A stretch of 21,602 nucleotides of DNA from contig NW_003128468.1 of assembly GCF_000003605.2 (NCBI RefSeq), positions 1 to 21,602 of the forward strand, in the 5' to 3' direction. Origin of the DNA: Saccoglossus kowalevskii. Its lineage: Eukaryota > Hemichordata > Enteropneusta > Harrimaniidae. Position 1 is the stretch's first letter. Every line of letters starts with the position of its first letter. Positions 1-11,528 of this stretch are shown piece by piece. The position numbers were made by a program, and so were the translations under genes. Under the pieces are notes generated by a model. That model was not told the DNA's origin. It did not search any database and saw only the letters and a list, made by a program, of their open reading frames with translations.

Positions 1-800
1 ATGTGTCGTTGACCACAATCTCATTAGTATAATATAAGCAATGTGTCTTTGACCACAATCACGTTAGTGTAATATAAGCAATGTGTCTTTGACCACCATC
101 ACGTTAGTGTAATATAAGCAATGTGTCTTTGACCACCATCGCGTCAGTGTAATATAAGCAAATTGTCTTTGACCACCATCACGTTAGTGCAATATAAGCA
201 ATGTGTCTTTGACCACCATCACGTTGGTGTAATATAAGCAATGTGACTTTGACCACCATCACGTTAGTGTAATATAAGCAATGTGTCTTATACCATCATC
301 ACGTTAGTGTAATAAAAGCAATGTGTCTTTGACCACCATCACGTTAGTGTAATATAAGCAATGTGTCTTTGACCATCATCACATTAGTGTAATATAAGCA
401 ATGTGTCGTTGACCACAATCACATTAGTATAATTTAAGCAATGTGTCTTTGACCACAATCACGTTAGTGTAATATAAGCAATGTGTCTTTGACCACCATC
501 ACGTTAGTGTAATATAAGCAATGTGTCTTTGACTACCATCACATTAGTGTAATGTAAGCAATGTGTCTCTGACCACCATCACGTCAGTGTAATATGAGCA
601 ATGTGTTTTTGACCACTGTCACGTTAGTGTAATATAAGCAATGTGTCTTTGACCACCATCACGTTAGTGTAATATAAGCAATGTGTCTTTGACCACCATC
701 GCGTTAGTGTAATATAAGCAATGTGTTTTTGACCACCATCACGTTAGTGTAATAAAAGCAATGTGTCTTTGACCACCATCACGTTAGTGTAATATAAGCA
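1..800 (+). repeat. Family A satellite, partial and rearranged units
   Basis: Twenty 40-bp monomers without length change. They include A-family markers out of complete order: the CGTTGACCACAATC monomer (with ATTAGTAT) at 1 and again at 401, the ACTACCATC monomer ending AATGTAAGCA at 521, the GTCAG monomer ending ATATGAGCA at 561, and the CCACTGTC monomer at 601. Positions 81-280 match 2606-2805 with one difference by my comparison (ATTGTC against AGTGTC at 161). This includes the GTTGGTG monomer (201) and the GACTTTG monomer (241), which belong more to family C. The stretch reads as pieces of several higher-order units joined by unequal exchange. Confidence 0.75.
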
Positions 801-1720
801 ATGTGTCTTTGACCACCATCACGGTAGTATATTATAAGCAATGTGTCTTTGACCACAATCACGTTAGTGTAATATAAGCAATGTGTCTTTGACCACAATC
901 ACGTTAGTGTAATAAAAGCAATGTGTCTCTGACCACCCTCACGTCAGTGTAATATAAGCAATGTGTTTTTGACCACCGTCACGTTAGTGTAATATAAGCA
1001 ATGTGTCTTTGACCACAAGCACGTTTGTGTAATATAAGCAATGTGTCGTTGACCACAATCACATTAGTATAATATAAGCAATGTTTCTTTGACCACAATC
1101 ACGTTAGTGTAATATAAGCAATGTGTCTTTGACCACCATCACGTTAGTGTAATATAAGCAATGTGTCTTTGACTACCATCACGTTAGTGTAATGTAAGCA
1201 ATGTGTCTCTGACCACCATCACGTCAGTGTAATATGAGCAATGTGTTTTTGACCACTGTCACGTTAGTGTAATATAAGCAATGTGTCTTTGACCACCATC
1301 ACGTTAGTGTAATATAAGCAATGTGTCTTTGGACACCATCGCGTCAGTGTAATATAAGCAAAGTGTCTTTGACCACCATCACGTCAGTGTAATATAAGCA
1401 ATGTGTTTTTGACCACCATCACGTTAGTGTAATATGAGCAATGTGTTTTTGACCACCATCACGTTAGTGAAATATAAGCAATATGTCTTTGACCACCATC
1501 ATGTCAGTGTAATAAAAGCAATGTGTCTATGACCACCATCACGTCAGAGTAATATTAGCAATGCGTTTTTCACCACCATCCCGTTAGTGTAATATAAGCA
1601 ACGTGTCTTTGACCACCATCATGGTAGTTTAATATAAGCAATGTGTCTTTGACCACAATCACGTTAGTGTAATATAAGCAATGTGTCTTTGACCATCATC
1701 ACGTTAGTGTAATATAAGCA
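801..1720 (+). repeat. Full family A higher-order unit, 23 monomers (920 bp)
   Basis: Reference copy of the A higher-order repeat. Marker order by monomer start: 801 ACGGTAGTATATT (a1); 841 and 881 ACAATC, the second ending AATAAAAGCA; 921 CCCTC with GTCAG; 961 CCGTC; 1001 ACAAGC with GTTTG; 1041 CGTTGACC with CATTAGTAT (a7); 1081 ATGTTTC; 1121 canonical; 1161 GACTACC ending ATGTAAGCA; 1201 ending ATATGAGCA; 1241 ACTGTC (a12); 1281 canonical; 1321 GGACACCATCGCG (a14); 1361 AAGTGTC-type (a15); 1401 ending ATGAGCA; 1441 GTGAAAT; 1481 ATATGTC with CATGTCAG; 1521 CTATG ending ATTAGCA; 1561 TTTTTCACC with CCCG; 1601 ACGTGTC with ATGGTAG (a21); 1641 ACAATC (a22); 1681 CATCATC (a23). The a1 marker then returns at 1721. 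Confidence 0.85.
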
Positions 1721-2083
1721 ATGTGTCTTTGACAACCATCACAGGTAGTATATTATAAGCAATGTGTCTTTGACCACAATAACGTTAGTGTAATATAAGC
1801 AATGTGTCTTTGACCACAATCACGTTAGTGTAATAAAGCAATGTGTCTCTAACCACCCTCACGTCAGTGTAATATGAAGCAATGTGTTTTTTGACCACTG
1901 TCACGTTAGTGTAATATAAAGCAATGTGTCTTTTACCACCATCACGTTAATGTAATATAAGCAATGTGTCTTTGGACACCACCGCGTCAGTGTAATATAA
2001 GTAAAGTGTCTTTGACCACAATCACGTTAGTGTAATATAAGCAATGTGTCTTTGACCATCATCACGTTAGTGTAATATAAGCA
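1721..2083 (+). repeat. Shortened family A unit with slipped monomers
   Basis: The unit starts with the a1 marker (1721, here 41 bp through an extra A before GGTAG). It runs a2, a3, a4, then jumps at 1882 to the ACTGTC type (a12), skipping about seven monomers. It then passes a13 (1924), a14 (1964) and a fused a15/a22 monomer at 2004 to CATCATC (2044). Length changes cluster here: 1721 (41), 1802 (39), 1841 (41) and 1882 (42). The GTTAATG at 1924 and the CACCACCGCG at 1964 are shared with 5047 and 5087, so the two segments have a common recent source. Confidence 0.75.
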
Positions 2084-2725
2084 ATGTGTCTTTGACCACC
2101 ATCACGGTAGTATATTATAAGCAATGTGTCTTTGACCACAATCACGTTAGTGTAATATAAGCAATGTGTCTTTGACCACAATCACGTTAGTGTAATAAAA
2201 GCAATGTGTCTCTGACCACCCTCACGTCAGTGTAATATAAGCAATGTGTTTTTGACCACCGTCACGTTAGTGTAATATAAAGCCAATGTGTCTTTGACCA
2301 CAAGCACGTTAGTGTAATATAAGCAATGTGTCGTTGACCACAATCACATTAGTATAATATAAGCAATGTGTCTTTGACCACAATAACGTTAGTGTAATAT
2401 AAGCAATGTGTCTTTGACCACCATCACGTTAGTGTAATAAAAGCAATGTGTCTTGGACCATCATCACGTTAGTGTAATATAAGCAATGTGTCTTTGACCA
2501 TCATCACGTTAGTGTAATATAAGCAATGTGTTTTTGACCACCATCACGTCAGTGTAATATGAGCAATGTGTTTTTGACCACTGTCACGTTAGTGTAATAT
2601 AAGCAATGTGTCTTTGACCACCATCACGTTAGTGTAATATAAGCAATGTGTCTTTGACCACCATCGCGTCAGTGTAATATAAGCAAAGTGTCTTTGACCA
2701 CCATCACGTTAGTGCAATATAAGCA
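2084..2725 (+). repeat. Family A unit, disturbed in the middle, passing into family C
   Basis: The a1 marker at 2084 is followed in order by ACAATC (2124), ACAATC ending AATAAAAGCA (2164), CCCTC (2204), CCGTC (2244, 42 bp with an AAAGCCA end), ACAAGC (2286) and CGTTGACC with CATTAGTAT (2326). From 2406 to 2525 the order breaks, with CATCATC monomers at 2446 and 2486. The A order resumes with the ATATGAGCA-ending monomer (2526), ACTGTC (2566), canonical (2606) and CATCGCG (2646). The AAGTGTC monomer at 2686 carries GTGCAAT and leads into the C-like run GTTGGTG, GACTTTG, CTTAGACC. Confidence 0.75.
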
Positions 2726-3165
2726 ATGTGTCTTTGACCACCATCACGTTGGTGTAATATAAGCAATGTGACTTTGACCACCATCACGTTAGTGTAATAT
2801 AAGCAATGTGTCTTAGACCACCATCACGTTAGTGTAATATAAGCAATGTGTCCCTGACCACCATCGCGTCAGTGTAATTTAAGCAATGTGTTTTTGACCA
2901 CCGTCACGTTAGTGTAATATAAGCAATGTGTCTTTGACCATCATCACGTTAGTGCAATATAAGCAATGTGTCTTTGACCACCGTCACGTTAGTGTAATAT
3001 AAGCAATGTGTTTTTGACCACCATCACGTTAGTGTAATATAAGCAATGTGTCTTTGGACACCATCGCGTCAGTGTAATATAAGCAAAGTGTCTTTGACCA
3101 CCACCACTTGAGTGTAATATAAGCAATGTGTCTTTGACCATCATCACGTTAGTGCAATATAAGCA
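2726..3165 (+). repeat. Family C-like satellite segment
   Basis: Eleven 40-bp monomers: GTTGGTG (2726), GACTTTG (2766), CTTAGACC (2806), CATCGCGTCAG with AATTTAAGC (2846), CCGTC (2886), CATCATC with GTGCAAT (2926), CCGTC (2966), TTTTT (3006), GGACACCATCGCG (3046), an AAGTGTC monomer with CACCACTTGAG (3086) and CATCATC (3126). The order from 2526 to 2965 recurs at 19606-20045 with about seven differences in 440 bp. Confidence 0.7.
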
Positions 3166-4006
3166 ATGTGTCTTTGACCACCATCACGTTAGTGTAATAT
3201 AAGCAATGTTTTTTTGACCACCATCACGTTAGTGTAATATAAGCAATGTGTCTCTGACCACCATCACGTTAGTGTAATATAAGCAATGTGTCTTTGAACA
3301 CCATCACGTCAGTGTAATATGAGCAATGCGTGTTTGACCACCATCACGTCAGTGTAATATAAGCAATGTGTTTATGACCACCATCACGTTAGTGTATTAT
3401 AAGCAATGCGTCTTTGACCACCATCACGTTAGTGTAATATAAGCAATGTGTCTTTGACCACCATCTCGTCAGTGTAATATAAGCAATGTGTCTCTGACCA
3501 CCTTCACGTTAGTGCAATATAAGCAATGTGTCTTTGACCACCATCACGTTAGTGCAATATAAGCAATGTTTTTTTGACCACCATCACTTTACTGTAATAT
3601 AAGCAATGTTTTTTTTGACCACCATCACGTTAGTGTAATATAAGCAATGTGTCTTTGACCACCATCACGTTAGTGTAATATAAGCAATGTTTTTTTGACC
3701 ACCATCACGTTAGTGTAATATAAGCAATGTGTCTCTGACCACCATCACGTTAGTGTAATATAAGCAATGTGTCTTTGAACACCATCACGTCTGTGTAATA
3801 TGAGCAATGTGTGTTTGACCACCATCACGTTAGTGTAATATAAGCAAGGTGTCTCTGACCACCATCACGTAAGTGTAATATAAGCAATATGTCTTTGACC
3901 ACCATCACGTTAGTGTAATATAAGCAATGCATCTTTGACCACCATCACGTTAGTGTAATATAAGCAATGTGTCTCTGACCACCATCACGTTAGTGTAATA
4001 TAAGCA

Positions 4007-4166
4007 ATGTGTCTTTGACCATCATCACGTTAGTGTAATATAAGCAATGTGTTTTTGACCACCATCACGTCAGTATAATATAAGCAATGTGTCTTTGACC
4101 ATCATCACGTTAGTGTAATATAAGCAATGTGTCTTTGACTACCACCACGTTAGTGTAATATAAGCA
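4007..4166 (+). repeat. Embedded family C module of four monomers
   Basis: Order: CATCATC (4007), TTTTTGACC with GTCAGTATAAT (4047), CATCATC (4087), GACTACCACCACG (4127). The same order is found near 17726-17885, 20006-20165 and 20726-20885, in longer form at 18525-18724, and in part at 21285-21404. Here it lies inside family B, about 13.5 kb from the main C block. That fits a small transfer or exchange between families. Confidence 0.7.
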
Positions 4167-4606
4167 ATGCGTCTCTGACCAACATCACGTTAGTGTAATA
4201 TAAGCAATGCGTCTTTGACCACCATCACGTTAGTGTAATATAAGCAATGTGTCTCTGACCAACATCACGTTAGTGTATTATAAGCAATGCGTCTTTGACC
4301 ACCATCACGTTAGTGTAATATAAGCAATTTGTCTTTGACCACCATCACGTTAGTGTAATATAAGCAATTTGTCTTTGACCACCATCACGTTAGTGTAATA
4401 TAAGCAATGCGTCTCTGACCAACATCATGTTAGTGTAATATAAGCAATGCGTCTTTGACCACCATCACGTTAGTTTAATATAAGCAATGCGTCTCTGACC
4501 AACATCACGTTAGTGTAATATAAACAATGCGTCATTGACCACCATCACGTTAGTGTAATATAAGCAATGTGTCTCTGACCAACATCACGTTAGTGTAATA
4601 TAAGCA

Positions 4607-5006
4607 ATGTGTCTTTGACCACCATCACGTTAGTGTAATATAATTAATGTGTCTTTGACCACCATCACGTCAGTGTAATATAAGCAATGTGTCTTTGACC
4701 ACCATCACGTTAGTGTAATATAAGCAATGTGTCTTTGACCACCATCACGTTAGTGTAATATAAGCAATGTGTCTTTGACCACCATCACGTCAGTGTAATA
4801 TAAGCAATGTGTCTTTGACCACCATCACGTTAGTGTAATATAAGCAATGTGTCTCTGACCACCATCACGTTAGTGTAATATAAGCAATGTGTCTTTGACC
4901 ACCATCACGTTAGTGTAATATAAGCAATGTGTCTTTGACCACCATCACGTTAGTGTAATATAAGCAATGTGTTTTTGACCACCATCACGTTAGTGTAATA
5001 TAAGCA
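4607..5006 (+). repeat. Consensus-like homogeneous stretch (10 monomers)
   Basis: Ten consecutive 40-bp monomers total about seven substitutions against the canonical unit. Five of them match it exactly (4687, 4727, 4807, 4887, 4927). The remainder carry one or two changes each: ATAATTA end (4607), GTCAG (4647, 4767), CTCTG (4847), TTTTT (4967). It is the cleanest run I found in the window, and it lies on the border between family B and family A. Confidence 0.75.
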
Positions 5007-5046
5007 ATGTGTTTTTGACCATCATCACGTTAGTGAAATATAAGCA

Positions 5047-6126
5047 ATGTGTCTTTGACCACCATCACGTTAATGTAATATAAGCAATGTGTCTTTGGGC
5101 ACCACCGCGTCAGTGTAATATAAGCAAAGTGTCTTTGACCACAATCACGTTAGTGTAATATAAGCAATGTGTCTTTGACCATCATCACGTTAGTGTAATA
5201 TAAGCAATGTGTCTTTGACCACCATCACGGTAGTATATTATAAGCAATGTGTCTTTGACCACAATCACGTTAGTGTAATATAAGCAATGTGTCTTTGACC
5301 ACAATCACGTTAGTGTAATAAAAGCAATGTGTCTCTGACCACCCTCACGTCAGTGTAATATAAGCAATGTGTTTTTGACTACCGTCACGTTAGTGTAATA
5401 TAAGCAATGTGTCTTTGACCACAAGCACGTTAGTGTAATATAAGCAATGTGTCGTTGACCACAATCACATTAGTATAATATAAGCAATGTGTCTTTGACC
5501 ACAATCACGTTAGTGTAATATAAGCAATGTGTCTTTGACCACCATCACGTTAGTGTAATATAAGCAATGTGTCTCTGACCACCATCACGTCAGTGTAATA
5601 TGAGCAATGTGTTTTTGACCACTGTCACGTTAGTGTAATATAAGCAATGTGTCTTTGACCACCATCACGTTAGTGTAATATAAGCAATGTGTCTTTGGAC
5701 ACCATCGCGTCAGTGTAATATAAGCAAAGTGTCTTTGACCACCATCACGTCAGTGTAATATAAGCAATGTGTTTTTGACCACCATCACGTTAGTGTAATA
5801 TAAGCAATGTGTTTTTGACCACCATCACGTTAGTGAAATATAAGCAATATGTCTTTGACCACCATCATGTCAGTGTAATAAAAGCAATGTGTCTATGACC
5901 ACCATCACGTCAGAGTAATATTAGCAATGCGTTTTTCACCACCATCCCGTTAGTGTAATATAAGCAACGTGTCTTTGACCACCATCATGGTAGTTTAATA
6001 TAAGCAATGTGTCTATGACCACCATCACGTCAGTGCAATATAAGCAATGTGTTTTTGACCACCATCACGTTAGTGTAATATAAGCAATGTGTCTTTGACC
6101 ACCATCACGGTAGTGTAATATAAGCA
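5047..6126 (+). repeat. Family A segment, second block, with an almost complete unit
   Basis: It opens with the end of a short unit: GTTAATG (5047), CACCACCGCG (5087), fused AAGTGTC/ACAATC monomer (5127), CATCATC (5167). The a1 marker at 5207 then starts a nearly full unit: a2-a7 (5247-5447), ACAATC, canonical, then straight to the ATATGAGCA-ending monomer (5567), so the ACTACCATC/ATGTAAGCA monomer (a10) is missing. The rest follows in order to ATGGTAG (5967), and an extra CTATG/GTCAG monomer with GTGCAAT appears at 6007. I find 5807-6006 identical to 1441-1640 over 200 bp. Confidence 0.8.
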
Positions 6127-9100
6127 ATGTGTCTGTGCCCACCATCACGTTAGTGCAATATGAGCAATGTTTGTTTGACCACCATCACGTCAGTGTCATA
6201 TAAGCAATGTGTCTGTGACCACCATCACGTTAGTGCAATATAAGCAATGTGTCTTTGACCACCATCACGTTAGTGTAAAATAGGCAATGTGTTTTGACCA
6301 CCATCACGTTAGTGTAATATAAGCAATGCGTCTTTGACCACCATCACGTTAGTGTAATATAAGCGATGTGTCTTTGACCACCATCACGTTAGTGTAATAT
6401 AAGCAATGTGTCTTTGACCACCATCACGGTAGTATAATATAAGCAATGTGTCTTTGACCAGCATCACGTAAGAGTAATATAAGCAATGTGTTTCTGACCA
6501 CCATCACGTTAGTGTAATATAAGCAATGCGTCTTTGACCACCATCACGTCAGTGTAATATAAGCAATGTTTTTTTGGACCACCATCACGTTAGTGTAATG
6601 TAAGCAATATGTCTTTGATCACCATCACGTTAGTGTAGTATAAGCAATGCGTCTTTGACCAACATCATGTTAGTGTAATATAAGCAATGAGTATTTGACC
6701 AGCATCACGTTAGTGTAATATAAGCAATGTGTCTCTGACCAACATCACGTTAGTGTAATATAAGCAATGCGTCTTTGACCAGAATCACGTTAGTGTAATA
6801 TAAGCAATATGTCTCTGACCACCATCACGTTAGTGCAATATAAGCAATGTGTCTTTGACCACCATCACGTCAGTGTAATATAAGCAATGTGCCTCTGACC
6901 ACCTTCACGTTAGTGCAATATAAGCAATGTGTCTTTGACCACCATCACGTTAGTGTAATATAAGCAATGTTTTTGTGACCACCATCACGTTAGTGTAATA
7001 TAAGCAATGTGTCTCTGACCACCATCACGTTAGTGTAATATAAGCAATGTGTTTTTGACCACCATCACGTTAGTGTAATATAAGCAATGCGTCTTTGACC
7101 ACCATCACGTTAGTGTAATATAAGCAATTTGTCTTTGACCACCATCACGTCAGTGTAATATAAGCGATGTGTCTTTGACCACCATCACGTTAGTGTAATA
7201 TAAGCAATGTGTCTTTGACCACCATCTCGTCAGTGTAATATAAGCAATGTGTCTCTGACCACCTTCACGTTAGTGCAATATATGCAATGTGTCTTTGACC
7301 ACCATCACGTTAGTGTAATATAAGCAATGTTTTTTTGACCACCATCACGTTAGTGTAATATAAGCAATGTGTCTCTGACCACCATCACGTCAGTGTAATA
7401 TAAGCAATGCGTTTTTGACAACCATCACGTTAGTGTAATATAAGCAATTTGTCTTTGACCACCATCACGTTAGTGTAATATAAGCAATGCGTCTCTGACC
7501 AACATCATGTTAGTGTAATATAAGCAATGCGTCTTTGACCAGCATCACGTTAGTGTAATATAAGCAATGTGTCTCTGACCAACATCACTTAAGTGTAATA
7601 TAAGCAATGCGTCTTTGACCAGCATCACGTTAGTGTAATATAAGCAATGTGTCTCTGACCAACATCACGTTAGTGTAATATAAGCAATGCGTCTTTGACC
7701 AGCATCACGTTAGTGTAATATAAGCAATGCGTCTTTGACCACCATCACGTTAGTGTAATATAAACAATGCGTCTTTGACCAGCATCACGTTAGTGTAATA
7801 TAAGCAATGTGTCTCTGACGACCGTCACGTCAGTGCAATATAAGTAATGTGTCTTTGACCACCATCACGTTATTGTAATATAAGCAATGTGTTTTTGACC
7901 ACCATCACGTTAGTGTAATATAAGCAATGCGTCTTTGACCACCATCACGTCAGTGTAATATAAGCAATTTGTCTTTGACCACCATCACGTCAGTGTAATA
8001 TAAGCGATGTGTCTTTGACAACCATCACGTTAGTGTAATATAAGTAATGTGTCTTTGACCACCATCACAGTAGTATAATATAAGCAATATGTCTCTGACC
8101 ACCATCACGTTAGTGCAATATAAGCAATGTGTCTTTGACCACCATCACGTCAGTGTAATATAAGCAATGTGTCTCTGACCACCTTCACGTTAGTGCAATA
8201 TAAGCAATGTGTCTTTGACCACCATCACGTCAGTGTAATATAAGCAATGTGTCTCTGACCACCTTCACGTTAGTGTAATATAAGCAATGTGTTTTTGACC
8301 ACCATCACGTTAGTGTAATATAAGCAATGTTTTCTTGACCACCATCACGTTAGTGCAATATAAGCAATGTGTCTCAGACCACCATCACGTTAGTGTAATA
8401 TAACCAATGTGTTTTTTGACCACCATCACGTTTAGTGTAATATAAGCAATGCGTCTTTGACCACGATCACATTAGCGTAATATAAGCAATTTGTCTTTGA
8501 CCACCATCACGTCAGTGTAATATAAGCGATGTGTGTTTGACCACCATCACGTTAGTGTAATATAAGCAATGTGTCTCTGACCAACATCAAGTTAGTGCAA
8601 TATAAGCAATGTGTCTCTGACCACCATCACGTTAGTGCAATATAAGCAATGTGTCTTTGACCACCATCACGTCAGTGTAATATAAGCAATGTGTCTCTGA
8701 CCACCATCACGTTAGTGCAATATAAGCAATGTGTCTTTGACCACCATCACGTTAGTGTAATATAAGCAATGTTTTTTTGACCACCATCACGTTACTGTAA
8801 TATAAGCAATGTGTCTCTGACCACCATCACGTTAGTGTAATATAAGCAATGTGTTTTTGACCACCATCACGTTAGAGTAATATAAGTAATGCGTCTTTGA
8901 CCACCATCACGTTAGTGTAATATAAGCAATTTGTCTTTGACCACCATCACGCCAGTGTAATATAAGCGATGTGTCTTTGACCACCATCACGTTAGTGTAA
9001 TATAAGTAATGTGTCTTTGACCACCATCACGGTAGTATAATATAAGCAATATGTCTCTGAACAACATCACGTTAGTGCAATATAAGCAATGTGACTTTGA

Positions 9101-9808
9101 CCACCATCACGTTAGTGTAATATAAGCAATGTTTTTTTGACCACCATAACGTTAGTGTAATATAAGCAATGTGTCTCTGACCAACATCACGTTAGTGTAA
9201 TATAAGCAATGCGACTTTGACCAGCATCACGTTAGTATAATATAAGCAATGCGTCTCTTACCAACATCACGTTAGTGTAATATAAACAATGCGTCTTTGA
9301 CCAGCATCACGTTAGTGTAATATAAGCAATGTGTCTCTGACCAACATCACGTTAGTGTAATATAAGCAATGTGTCTCTGACCACCATCACGTTAGTGCAA
9401 TATAAATAATGTGTCTTTGACCACCATCACTTTATTGTAATATAAGCAATGAGTTTTTGACCACCATCACGTTAGTGTAATATAAGCAATGCGTCTTTGA
9501 CCACCATCACGTTAGTGTAATATAAGCAATTTGTCTTTGACCACCATCACGTCAGTGTAATATAAGCGATGTGTCTTTGACCACCATCACGTTAGTGTAA
9601 TATAAGTAATGTGTCTTTGACCACCATCACGGTAGTAAAATATAAGCAATATGTCTCTGACCACCATCACGTTAGTGCAATATAAGCAATGTGTCTTTGA
9701 CCACCATCACGTCAGTGTAATATAAGCAATGTGCCTCTGACCACCTTCACGTTAGTGTAATATAAGCAATGTGTCTTTGACCACCATCACGTTAGTGTAA
9801 TATAAGCA
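6127..9808 (+). repeat. Family B satellite segment, second block
   Basis: About 92 monomers. A recurrent B run is seen: ATTTGTC with GTCAG ending AAGCG; canonical ending AAGTA; GGTAGTATAAT; ATATGTCTC with GTGCAAT; GTCAG; CTC with CCTTC and GTGCAAT; canonical; seven-T; CTCTG; TTTTT; ATGCGTC. The ATTTGTC/AAGCG marker recurs at 7127, 7967, 8489, 8929 and 9529. Spacings are 840, 522, 440 and 600 bp, so the run is not a fixed-length higher-order unit. From 7487 to 7806, ATGCGTC/CAGCATC monomers mostly alternate with CTC/CAACATC monomers, an 80-bp dimer. Length changes: 6287 (39), 6566 (41), 8407 (42). The first monomers (6127, 6167, 6207) carry private changes such as CTGTGCCC. Confidence 0.75.
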
Positions 9809-10088
9809 ATGTGTCTTTGACTACCATCACGTTAGTGTAATGTAAGCAATGTGTCTCTGACTACCATCACGTCAGTGTAATATGAGCAATGTGTTTTTGA
9901 CCACTGTCACGTTAGTGTAATATAAGCAATGTGTCTTTGACCACCATCACGTTAGTGTAATATAAGCAATGTGTCTTTGGACACCATCGCGTCAGTGTAA
10001 TATAAGTAAAGTGTCTTTGACCACAATCACGTTAGTGTAATATAAGCAATGTGTCTTTGACCATCATCACGTTAGTGTAATATAAGCA
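9809..10088 (+). repeat. Family A segment, partial unit leading into a full unit
   Basis: Seven monomers in A order: GACTACC ending ATGTAAGCA (9809), GACTACC with GTCAG ending ATATGAGCA (9849), ACTGTC (9889), canonical (9929), GGACACCATCGCG ending AAGTA (9969), fused AAGTGTC/ACAATC monomer (10009) and CATCATC (10049). The change from family B is sharp: 9769 is a canonical unit still following B order, and 9809 is A type. The AAGTA end before the fused monomer is shared with 1964-2003. Confidence 0.75.
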
Positions 10089-11008
10089 ATGTGTCTTTGA
10101 CCACCATCACGGTAGTATATTATAAGCAATGTGTCTTTGACCACAATCACGTTAGTGTAATATAAGCAATGTGTCTTTGACCACAATCACGTTAGTGTAA
10201 TAAAAGCAATGTGTCTCTGACCACCCTCACGTCAGTGTAATATAAGCAATGTGTTGTTGACCACCGTCACGTTAGTGTAATATAAGCAATGTGTCTTTGA
10301 CCACAAGCACGTTTGTGTAATATAAGCAATGTGTCGTTGACCACAATCACATTAGTATAATATAAGCAATGTTTCTTTGACCACAATCACGTTAGTGTAA
10401 TATAAGCAATGTGTCTTTGACCACCATCACGTTAGTGTAATATAAGCAATGTGTCTTTGACTACCATCACGTTAGTGTAATGTAAGCAATGTGTCTCTGA
10501 CCACCATCACGTCAGTGTAATAAGAGCAATGTGTTTTTGACCACTGTCACGTTAGTGTAATATAAGCAATGTGTCTTTGACCACCATCACGTTAGTGTAA
10601 TATAAGCAATGTGTCTTTGGACACCATCGCGTCAGTGTAATATAAGCAAAGTGTCTTTGACCACCATCACGTCAGTGTAATATAAGCAATGTGTTTTTGA
10701 CCACCATCACGTTAGTGTAATATGAGCAATGTGTCTTTGACCACCATCATGTCAGTGTAATAAAAGCAATGTGTCTATGACCACCATCAATTCAGAGTAA
10801 TATTAGCAATGCGTTTTTCACCACCATCCCGTTAGTGTAATATAAGCAACGTGTCTTTGACCACCATCATGGTAGTATAATATAAGCAATGTGTCTATGA
10901 CCACCATCACGTCAGCTTAATACAAGCAATGTGTCTTTGACCACAATCACGTTAGTGTAATATAAGCAATGTGTCTTTGACCATCATCACGTTAGTGTAA
11001 TATAAGCA
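10089..11008 (+). repeat. Full family A higher-order unit, 23 monomers (920 bp)
   Basis: The a1 markers at 10089 and 11009 are 920 bp apart. The first 16 monomers (10089-10728) match 801-1440 with two differences in 640 bp: TTGTTG at 10249 and ATAAGAGCA at 10489. At 10729 a single monomer combines the start of a canonical unit with the CATGTCAG/AATAAAAGCA end seen at 1481, so one 40-bp unit is missing compared with the 801 copy. A CTATG/GTCAG monomer at 10889, absent from the 801 copy but present at 6007, restores the length to 23. This suggests an ancestral unit of 24 monomers, about 960 bp. Confidence 0.85.
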
Positions 11009-11528
11009 TTGTGTCTTTGACCACCATCACGGTAGTATATTATAAGCAATGTGTCTTTGACCACAATCACTTTAGTGTAATATAAGCAATGTGTCTTTGA
11101 CCACAATCACGTTAGTGTAATAAAAGCAATGTGTCTCTGACCACCCTCACGTCAGTGTAATATAAGCAATGTGTTTTTGACCACCGTCACGTTAGTGTAA
11201 TATAAGCAATGTGTCTTTGACCACAAGCAAGTTTGTGTAATATAAGCAATGTGTCGTTGACCACAATCACATTAGAATAATATAAGCAATGTGTCTTTGA
11301 CCACAATCACGTTAGTGTAATGTAAGCAATGTGTCTCTGACCACCATCACGTCAGTGTAATATGAGCAATGTGTTTTTGACCACTGTCACGTTAGTGTAA
11401 TATAAGCAATGTGTCTTTGACCACCATCACGTTAGTGTAATATAAGCAATGTGTCTTTGGACACCATCGCGTCAGTGTAATATAAGCAAAGTGTCTTTGA
11501 CCACAATCACGTTAGTGTAATATAAGCA
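11009..11528 (+). repeat. Shortened family A unit with two internal joins
   Basis: a1 (11009) to a7 (11249, here CATTAGAATAAT) follow in order. At 11289 one monomer joins the ACAATC start (a8) to the ATGTAAGCA end (a10), dropping two monomers. a11 to a14 follow (11329-11449). The fused AAGTGTC/ACAATC monomer at 11489 is then followed directly by ACAAGC (11529), not by CATCATC and the a1 marker as in other copies. Both joins keep exact 40-bp phase, as expected for in-register unequal exchange. Confidence 0.75.

Larger units (their letters stand above)
3166..5046 (+). repeat. Family B satellite segment, first block
   Basis: About 47 monomers with family B markers: seven-T monomers (ATG followed by a T run) at 3206, 3566 and 3687; ATGCGTC starts at 3406 and from 4167 on; CCTTC with GTGCAAT at 3486; ACCAACATC monomers at 4167, 4247, 4407, 4487 and 4567; ATTTGTC starts at 4327 and 4367. 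Positions 3206-3365 recur at 3687-3846, including an unusual TTTGAACACC monomer ending ATGAGCA (3286, 3767). The only length change is at 3606, 41 bp, where the T run grows from seven to eight. A family C module is embedded at 4007-4166. Confidence 0.75.
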
